Part shown: in pieces, positions 23,286 through 27,785 of the stretch
Position numbering within the stretch: position 1 is the first letter of the stretch
How the letters are laid out: the number at the start of each line of letters is the position of its first letter
Source: a virus
Length of the DNA: 27,785 nt
IMG/VR virus record: IMGVR_UViG_3300006919_014489
Coordinates: 1-27,785 of that record
Direction: 5' to 3' (one strand)
Translations under genes and position numbers: made by a program
Notes under the pieces: generated by a model
Database searches by the model: none
The model's input: the letters and a program-made list of their open reading frames with translations, nothing else
What the model was told of the DNA's origin: nothing

Positions 23286-23425
23286 GGAAGCTTTTATATG
23301 ATATAGTGTTTAATCATAAAAAGATAATTATATTTAAACATAAAGTGGAAATATTTCATATAATGTTTGTATTAATGTATTTAATACTAAGTTATTATGT
23401 TTACACTAAAGTCTTATTTATATGA
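23282..23425 (+). CDS. Small membrane protein (47 aa) bridging to polymerase C-terminal gene
   Basis: A 47-residue ORF with a TTG start overlaps the preceding stop (TTGA, as at the helicase start 4497) and its TGA overlaps the next ATG (ATGA). It begins MRKLLYDIVFNHKKIIIFKH and has a hydrophobic helix IMFVLMYLILSYYVYTKVLF at its C-terminus. The two exact overlaps fill the gap between the 87-residue ORF and the second polymerase half and argue for coding, but the AT-rich sequence could carry this ORF by chance. Confidence 0.4.
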   Translation: MRKLLYDIVFNHKKIIIFKHKVEIFHIMFVLMYLILSYYVYTKVLFI

Positions 23426-24387
23426 AACATTTAGAAGAAACACCCTGGTTTATCTGTGATAAAGAAGATACAAATTTTTGTGCATATGTGGATACTGATT
23501 CGAATTATTTTAATGCTGAACCATTATTAAAATATCTTTATCCTAATTTTGAAAAATTAGATGATAAAGAAAAAGATGAAAAGTTAGAACAAGTAGCATT
23601 AGCTTATCAAGATATTATTACAGATCATTATGATATCTTAGCTAAAGAATGTTTTAATATCCAAAAATTCCCTTGGTTTAAAGATAAAGAAAAGGATCAT
23701 TGGTTAGAAATGAAAACTGAATGTGTAATTAGATCTGCCTATTTTAGAGCAACAAGACGATATGCACAATGGATTACTAAGCAAGAAGGTATTGCTAAAG
23801 AAACTTTAGATATTAAAGGTTTAGAGTTTATGAAGGCAAATTTTCCACCTATATTAGGAGATTTTTTTAATGATATTTTACAACAAGTACTAAAAGGAGA
23901 ACAACATAAAAGTATTATAGACCAAATTAAAATATTTAAAGGTCAAATTTTAGATGGTACTATTCCTTTAACCAAATTAGGTAATCCTACTGCTGTTAAA
24001 AAATTAGAAAAATACTCAGGTACTGGGGCTAGAGCAGGAGAAATGTTTACTGAAATCCTTAAAGGTGCTCCTGCACCTGTTCGTGCTGCTATCCGCTATA
24101 ATGATTTACTTAGGTTATGGCAATTAGATAGAAAGTATAATTTAATTACAATGGCAGATAAAGTAAAATGGATTTATTTAAAGGATAATCCTTATAAAAT
24201 AGAAGCATTAGCATTTTTTGATTATGAAATGCCAGATAAAATAGTTAACTTTCTAGATACTTATGCTGATAGGCAAAAAGTATTTGATTCAATTTTATTA
24301 AATAAATTAGAAGGATTTTTTAGTGATCTAGGTTGGTCTCTTAATTTAAATCCATATGTAAATGCATTAAAATCGTTTGAAATTTAA
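23422..24387 (+). CDS. Family B DNA polymerase, C-terminal part (gp43-like, split)
   Basis: Second half of the replicative polymerase. Motif C YVDTDSNYF (D24 and D26) appears near the start, supplying the catalytic aspartates, followed by a KTECVIRSAYFRATRRYAQW segment (KKRY-like motif) and the thumb. The C-terminus NPYVNALKSFEI may be a clamp-interacting tail, as in T4 gp43. The 321-residue length plus the 569-residue first half totals 890, close to T4 gp43 (898). It starts at the ATGA overlap with the small ORF. The clamp gene follows after 23 bases, with a promoter-like element partly inside this gene's end. Confidence 0.92.
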   Translation: MKHLEETPWFICDKEDTNFCAYVDTDSNYFNAEPLLKYLYPNFEKLDDKEKDEKLEQVALAYQDIITDHYDILAKECFNIQKFPWFKDKEKDHWLEMKTECVIRSAYFRATRRYAQWITKQEGIAKETLDIKGLEFMKANFPPILGDFFNDILQQVLKGEQHKSIIDQIKIFKGQILDGTIPLTKLGNPTAVKKLEKYSGTGARAGEMFTEILKGAPAPVRAAIRYNDLLRLWQLDRKYNLITMADKVKWIYLKDNPYKIEALAFFDYEMPDKIVNFLDTYADRQKVFDSILLNKLEGFFSDLGWSLNLNPYVNALKSFEI

Positions 24388-24406
24388 AATAAATTTCGTA
24401 TATTAC
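24376..24406 (+). promoter_or_regulatory. Bacteroidetes-type promoter just before the clamp gene
   Basis: TTTG (24376-24379), 19-base spacer ending in TTTCG, then TATATTAC (24399-24406). The clamp ATG begins only 4 bases later, so initiation at the usual distance would yield a transcript starting at or within a base or two of the ATG, that is, leaderless or nearly so. The -33-like box is inside the end of the polymerase gene. Confidence 0.55.
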
Positions 24407-24410
24407 AGTT

Positions 24411-25136
24411 ATGATAAGTAAAACCCAATTACAAAGTGTTATTTCAAAGTATTACCTGAATGGTTTAAACAACCAAGTAAAATGGAGAATTAAAGATAAT
24501 ACCTTAACTATTTACGCTGGTGAAGCAGGAAGAGTTTGTAAGGTAGTATTAAATAATTTTGAATTAGAAGATGCTGAGTTAGGTGTATTTGATACTCATA
24601 AATTAAATAAATTAATTTCCATCACCAGTGGTAATTTAATGATTTCACTAGAAAAAATGAAATCAGTCTATACTAAAATGCACATTGCAGATACAAATTA
24701 TGATTTAACTTATTCATTAGCTGACACTTTAATTTTAGGTAAAAATACTTGGTATGAAGATCCTGATGAATGTGATATTGAGCTAAATTTATCGGTTGAA
24801 GATGTAGACTATCTAATTAAAGCAAAAAATGCTTTAAATGAAGTAGATTCAATGTTAATTACTACAACTACTGATTTTGATGGTAATAATGTTTGTGAAT
24901 TTATATTCGGTGATAATACTGGGTTTTCTAATAGAATTACTTATCAGGTGTTAGGGGGTCAAATAAAAAGTAGTAATTTAAGTATTCCATTTAATTCTGA
25001 TATTTTTAAGGATATTCTAAGTGCTAATAGGGATCAAGAATTATGTTCTTTAAAATTATCTAGTGCTGGGATCCTTAAATTAGATTTTAGTTCTGAAACT
25101 ATGCAGAGTGAATATTTTATAGCAAGAAATGAATAG
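24411..25136 (+). CDS. DNA polymerase sliding clamp, gp45-like
   Basis: Processivity clamp that holds the polymerase on DNA. The 241-residue length is near T4 gp45 (228), and the sequence shows the two-repeat pattern of hydrophobic strands, for example FELEDAELGVFDTHKLNKLI and LNLSVEDVDYLIKAKNAL, with the beta-rich tail LKLDFSSETMQSEYFIARNE. Position directly after the polymerase gene fits the T4-type order. The start at 24411 has no untranslated leader beyond a promoter-like box. It may also couple to late transcription as gp45 does in T4; no late sigma factor is seen here to test that. Confidence 0.85.
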   Translation: MISKTQLQSVISKYYLNGLNNQVKWRIKDNTLTIYAGEAGRVCKVVLNNFELEDAELGVFDTHKLNKLISITSGNLMISLEKMKSVYTKMHIADTNYDLTYSLADTLILGKNTWYEDPDECDIELNLSVEDVDYLIKAKNALNEVDSMLITTTTDFDGNNVCEFIFGDNTGFSNRITYQVLGGQIKSSNLSIPFNSDIFKDILSANRDQELCSLKLSSAGILKLDFSSETMQSEYFIARNE

Positions 25137-25230
25137 TATATATATTTATAATAAATAATAATGGAGTTAGGACACATTGTTATATTTTGTTTAATCGAGT
25201 AGCTTAGGCACTCACAAATTTTAAAATGAT
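25137..25230 (+). promoter_or_regulatory. Regulatory gap with candidate host-type promoter before hsp20
   Basis: This 94-base gap holds TATATATATTTATAA right after the clamp stop (ATATTTATA at 25142-25150). It also has TTG (25177-25179), a 20-base spacer and TAGCTTAG (25200-25207), one base off TAnnTTTG. That leaves a leader of about 17 bases before the ATG. A different promoter type for a chaperone gene would be reasonable, but the evidence is one match. Confidence 0.35.
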
Positions 25231-25647
25231 ATGAGTACATTATTTAATGAACGTACACCGTTCGATATTTTATTCCGTAATTTCTTTAACAGCGATTTTG
25301 GCTATGTCCCAGCTGTTGATACAAAAATTCCACACCCTTTAGATATTTTTTATACTGACGAAGGTCTCCACTTTGAGATTGCCTGTACCGGCCTTACTAA
25401 GGAAGATATAGACATTAAGGTTGAAGGTGATGAAATTCGTTTTAAATATGAAAAACCAAAAGTAGATAATAATCTTCATGAAGGTTATATCTACAATGGT
25501 TTATCACGTAAATCTTTCAATTTAGGATATAAAATTGCTCCTAAATTTGATTTAACAAAGGCTGAAGCTGAAATGGAAAATGGTTTATTAAAAGTATTTA
25601 TCCCATTAGCCGAATCAGCTAAACCAACATCTTTGAAAATTAAATAA
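25231..25647 (+). CDS. Small heat shock protein, Hsp20/alpha-crystallin family
   Basis: ATP-independent holdase chaperone. The 138-residue protein has an N-terminal arm (MSTLFNERTPFDILFRNFF), an alpha-crystallin domain (about 40-130) starting PLDIFYTDEGLHFEIACTGL, the strand KVEGDEIRFKYE, the RKSFNLGYKI region and the signature AEMENGLLKVFIPL (A-x-x-x-N-G-L-L). A C-terminal I-x-I-like LKIK tail is short. Codon choice is somewhat less AT-biased at the start. It stands near GroES/GroEL, so this end of the window is a protein-folding block. Phage Hsp20 genes occur in T4-like cyanophages and some others. Confidence 0.92.
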   Translation: MSTLFNERTPFDILFRNFFNSDFGYVPAVDTKIPHPLDIFYTDEGLHFEIACTGLTKEDIDIKVEGDEIRFKYEKPKVDNNLHEGYIYNGLSRKSFNLGYKIAPKFDLTKAEAEMENGLLKVFIPLAESAKPTSLKIK

Positions 25648-25665
25648 TAAGTTTTACTAAAATAC

Positions 25666-25696
25666 GTGTCCTAACACATTATTTTTCGTATATTTA
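25666..25696 (+). promoter_or_regulatory. Bacteroidetes-type promoter upstream of the GroES/GroEL block
   Basis: GTG in place of TTG (25666-25668), a 20-base spacer ending in ATTTTTCG, then TATATTTA (25689-25696); the ATG at 25720 is 23 bases further. Its 16-base core TTATTTTTCGTATATT is shared with the element at 13608-13638. It would drive the unknown gene, groES and groEL together. Confidence 0.55.
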
Positions 25697-25719
25697 CATG
25701 TAATTTAAATAAATGTTAT

Positions 25720-26040
25720 ATGCCCAAAGTTAAAAAGAATACAACAGTAATTTCTGATCCCTTATTAGATCCTTTTTATATTACTAAAGATGACATGTGT
25801 TATACAGTAAATGAAAGGATAACTCCTAATGGGAATCATTTTAGATCCAAAAAAGGGGGAAAAGAATATTCCAAACCTCAGGGGTATTATACAAATTTTT
25901 CTATGGCTTTAGAAAAAATTGCCTATGAAAAACTTCATACTAGAAAGGAGTATAAGGATATAATTGAATTTTTAAATGATTATAAACAAATAGAAAAAAC
26001 CATTAAACAATACACAGATGGCATTAGAGGCATTATTTGA
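25720..26040 (+). CDS. Hypothetical protein upstream of groES
   Basis: 106-residue soluble protein. It has DPLLDPFYITKDDMCYTVNE near the start, a basic middle RSKKGGKEYSKPQGYYTNFS and a helical C-terminal half rich in Lys/Glu (residues 60-100). The YTNFSMALEKIAYEKL segment looks like a helix that might bind a partner. I recall similar short proteins with an ITKDxxCYTV motif in phages but no assigned function. The gene overlaps groES by 23 bases and is behind a promoter-like element. Confidence 0.65.
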   Translation: MPKVKKNTTVISDPLLDPFYITKDDMCYTVNERITPNGNHFRSKKGGKEYSKPQGYYTNFSMALEKIAYEKLHTRKEYKDIIEFLNDYKQIEKTIKQYTDGIRGII

Positions 26041-26314
26041 CGCGGTTATAGTTAAACCGGCTGAAACAGAAGAAACAACCTATGGTAATATCATAGTTCC
26101 AGATTTAGGTAAAGAAAAAAATGAAATAGGTGAAGTAATAGCTGTAGGACCAGGTAAACCTACTATTACAGGAGAATTTATTTCTACTACTGTAGAAGTA
26201 GGAGATAAAGTTATTCTTCCTACTATGGGATTCACAAAACTTCCATATAATGGAGAAGAATATTATATTGGTAAAGAAACAGAAATACTAGCAAAAATAA
26301 AAGATGATGAGTAA
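26018..26314 (+). CDS. groES: Co-chaperonin GroES
   Basis: Lid protein of the GroEL folding machine. The 98-residue length is that of GroES. The N-terminal strand ALEALFDAVIVKPAE is followed by a mobile-loop region EETTYGNIIVPD (18-29), which carries the I-I-V hydrophobic contact for GroEL, then GEVIAVGPGK and the roof/core VEVGDKVILPTMGFTKLPYN. It overlaps the upstream ORF by 23 bases and groEL by 11 (or 8). T4 encodes only a GroES analogue (gp31) that uses host GroEL; here a cognate GroEL is encoded next to it. Confidence 0.93.
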   Translation: MALEALFDAVIVKPAETEETTYGNIIVPDLGKEKNEIGEVIAVGPGKPTITGEFISTTVEVGDKVILPTMGFTKLPYNGEEYYIGKETEILAKIKDDE

Positions 26315-27785
26315 ACAAATAGAATTTGGATCAGAAGCAAGAAACCAATTAGTAAAAGGAATTGATACACTAGCTAATGCTGTAGTATCTACCCTAGGTC
26401 CTAATGGTAGAAATGTAGTTATAGCTAATGAACAGGGATCCCCCCAATCTACTAAAGATGGAGTTACAGTTGCTAAATCTATAACATTAAAAGATCCCAA
26501 CCAAGAACTAGGGGTTCAATTAGTTAAACAGGCAGCAATTAAAACAGCTGAAAAAGCAGGAGATGGTACTACTACTTCTACTTTATTAGCTAGAGAAATG
26601 ATTAAAGCAGGATTAACAGCTTTAAATAATAGTGAAAATGCAGTCCAAATAAAAAGAGACATTGATACTACAGTCCAACAAGTAGTAGATAATCTTAAAA
26701 CCCAAATAGCAGAAGATATTTCAGGTGAAGAGCAATTAGAACAAATTGCTACTATTTCAGCTAATAATGATCCTGAAACTGGTAAACTCATTGCTACTGC
26801 TATTGAGAAAGTTGGAATGGAAGGGGTTGTGCATATTGAAGAGTCAAAGACTGGAGAAACTTACCTAGAAACTGTTGAAGGGATGCAATTTGATCGAGGT
26901 TATAAATCTCCTTATTTTGTAACTAATAATAGTAATATGACTGCTACATTAGAAAATCCTTTAATTCTAATAGCAGATGAAAAATTTACTCAAGTAAAAG
27001 AATTATTACCAATTTTAGAAAGTGTATCTACCCAAGCACGATCCCTTTTAATCATTGCAGAAGATATTGATAATGAAGCTTTAGCTACCCTTATTGTAAA
27101 CAAAGCAAGGGGTACAATGAAAGTATGTGCTGTAAAAGCCCCAGAATTTGGAGATAGAAGAAAATTAGTTTTAGAAGATATTGCCATAATAACTGGAGGT
27201 CAAGTTTTCAGTAAAGAAAAAGGAATGAAACTTGATAAATTTAGTTGGGAATGGTTTGGAGAAGCAAGAAATGTAACCGTTGAAAAAAATACAACAACAA
27301 TCGTAGATGGAAAAGGAACAATTGAAACAATTGAAACACGTGTTGAAGAATTACAACAACAAGTCGACAAAGCAACAACGCCGTTCGAAACGGAAAAACT
27401 CCAAGAAAGATTGGCGAAATTCGTCGGAGGAGTAGCTATTATTCATGTAGGTGGGAATACCGAAACTGAAATGAAAGAAAAGAAAGATAGAGTAGATGAT
27501 GCATTACATGCAACCAGAGCTGCTATTGAAGAAGGTATAGTACCCGGAGGTGGAACTGCATTATTATATGCTTCATCAGGCTTAGAAGCTAAATCAACAG
27601 GAGCCCAAATTGTAGTGGCTGCTTGTGCTAAACCATTTAGCCAAATTTTAGTAAATGCTGGTTGGGATGAAGTTGATGGTAGAATCATGGCTGATAATTT
27701 AGTTAATTCTGGTAATGATGCTTGGACTGGATTTAATATTAAAACTGCTAAAAAAGTTAATATGAAAGAAGCAGGTATTATTGAT
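26304..27785 (+). CDS. groEL: Chaperonin GroEL (3' partial)
   Basis: ATP-driven folding chamber; the gene runs off the right edge after 494 codons. Recognisable segments are VSTLGPNGRNVVIA and TKDGVTVAKSI (nucleotide site), AGDGTTTSTLLAREM with the catalytic-loop Asp, VVEGMQFDRGYKSPYFVTNN in the equatorial/intermediate region, ILIADEKFTQVKELLPILE apical residues, KAPEFGDRRK and VDDALHATRAAIEEGIVPGGG with the ATPase Asp equivalent to D398. Two adjacent ATGs (26304, 26307) are possible starts. The segment after the ATPase loop (SGLEAKSTGAQIVV) appears shortened relative to E. coli. Codon use shifts at about 27295-27435. The gene is coupled to groES. Confidence 0.93.
   Translation, partial: MMSKQIEFGSEARNQLVKGIDTLANAVVSTLGPNGRNVVIANEQGSPQSTKDGVTVAKSITLKDPNQELGVQLVKQAAIKTAEKAGDGTTTSTLLAREMIKAGLTALNNSENAVQIKRDIDTTVQQVVDNLKTQIAEDISGEEQLEQIATISANNDPETGKLIATAIEKVGMEGVVHIEESKTGETYLETVEGMQFDRGYKSPYFVTNNSNMTATLENPLILIADEKFTQVKELLPILESVSTQARSLLIIAEDIDNEALATLIVNKARGTMKVCAVKAPEFGDRRKLVLEDIAIITGGQVFSKEKGMKLDKFSWEWFGEARNVTVEKNTTTIVDGKGTIETIETRVEELQQQVDKATTPFETEKLQERLAKFVGGVAIIHVGGNTETEMKEKKDRVDDALHATRAAIEEGIVPGGGTALLYASSGLEAKSTGAQIVVAACAKPFSQILVNAGWDEVDGRIMADNLVNSGNDAWTGFNIKTAKKVNMKEAGIID

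Noticed and set aside
25161-25202. 13-codon ATG ORF in the gap before hsp20
   Set aside because: It is too short to support, and it overlaps the candidate promoter elements.
1-27785. tRNA genes, CRISPR arrays, insertion sequences, attachment sites
   Set aside because: The gaps are short and show no cloverleaf-like or repeat-spacer structure; no transposase or integrase is encoded.

Overview
This window looks like a piece of a large, AT-rich, strictly lytic-type tailed phage related to the T4 group, infecting a marine flavobacterium-like host. The phage assignment rests on a T4-like replication set: gp32-like single-strand binding protein, UvsX-like recombinase, FEN/RNase H-type exonuclease, gp41-like helicase, family B polymerase and gp45-like clamp. 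It is supported by a holin/endolysin-type cassette, dense packing, many short overlaps, and every credible gene lying on the + strand. The host inference rests on a Bacteroidetes-style TonB-dependent receptor and on five intergenic promoter-like elements of the form TTG-N19/20-TATATTWA, close to the Bacteroidetes consensus TTTG/TAnnTTTG. Both ends are cut inside genes: a family A polymerase-like gene on the left and groEL on the right.

Layout. 1-1488: family A polymerase-like gene plus an unknown acidic partner. 1490-8598: replication and nucleotide block (ssDNA-binding protein, UvsX, exonuclease, helicase, NrdB, NrdA). 8674-11214: a complete outer-membrane TonB-dependent receptor, closed by a strong hairpin terminator at 11238-11264. 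11304-13584: a tight cluster with a Lys-rich protein, two small membrane proteins, an M15 peptidoglycan peptidase, a staphylococcal-nuclease-like protein and a lipoprotein DNA/RNA endonuclease. 13663-15484: a membrane/coiled-coil protein with an EF-hand and a protein ending in an AT-hook. 15485-21313: a 7-deazaguanine DNA-modification cassette (DpdA-like transglycosylase, QueC, QueD, QueE, FolE) interspersed with thioredoxin, a phosphoribosyltransferase, a MazG-like pyrophosphohydrolase and small membrane or exported proteins. 21313-25136: a family B polymerase split into two genes around two coupled small ORFs, then the sliding clamp. 25231-27785: small heat shock protein, an unknown protein, GroES and GroEL (partial).

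How they may work together. FolE, QueD, QueE and QueC form the route from GTP to preQ0, and the DpdA-like protein would exchange guanine in phage DNA for preQ0. No QueF or Gat-QueC is visible, so the simplest prediction is dPreQ0-containing DNA that resists host restriction. The phosphoribosyltransferase could recycle the guanine that exchange releases. NrdA/NrdB with thioredoxin supply dNTPs, and the T4-like replisome copies the genome. GroES, GroEL and Hsp20 may fold phage proteins. Two extracytoplasmic factors, the TonB-dependent receptor and the lipoprotein nuclease, suggest that the phage remodels the host envelope during infection. The most notable items are the modification cassette with its unusual QueC, QueE and QueD motifs, the phage-borne receptor, and the split polymerase next to a second, family A polymerase.
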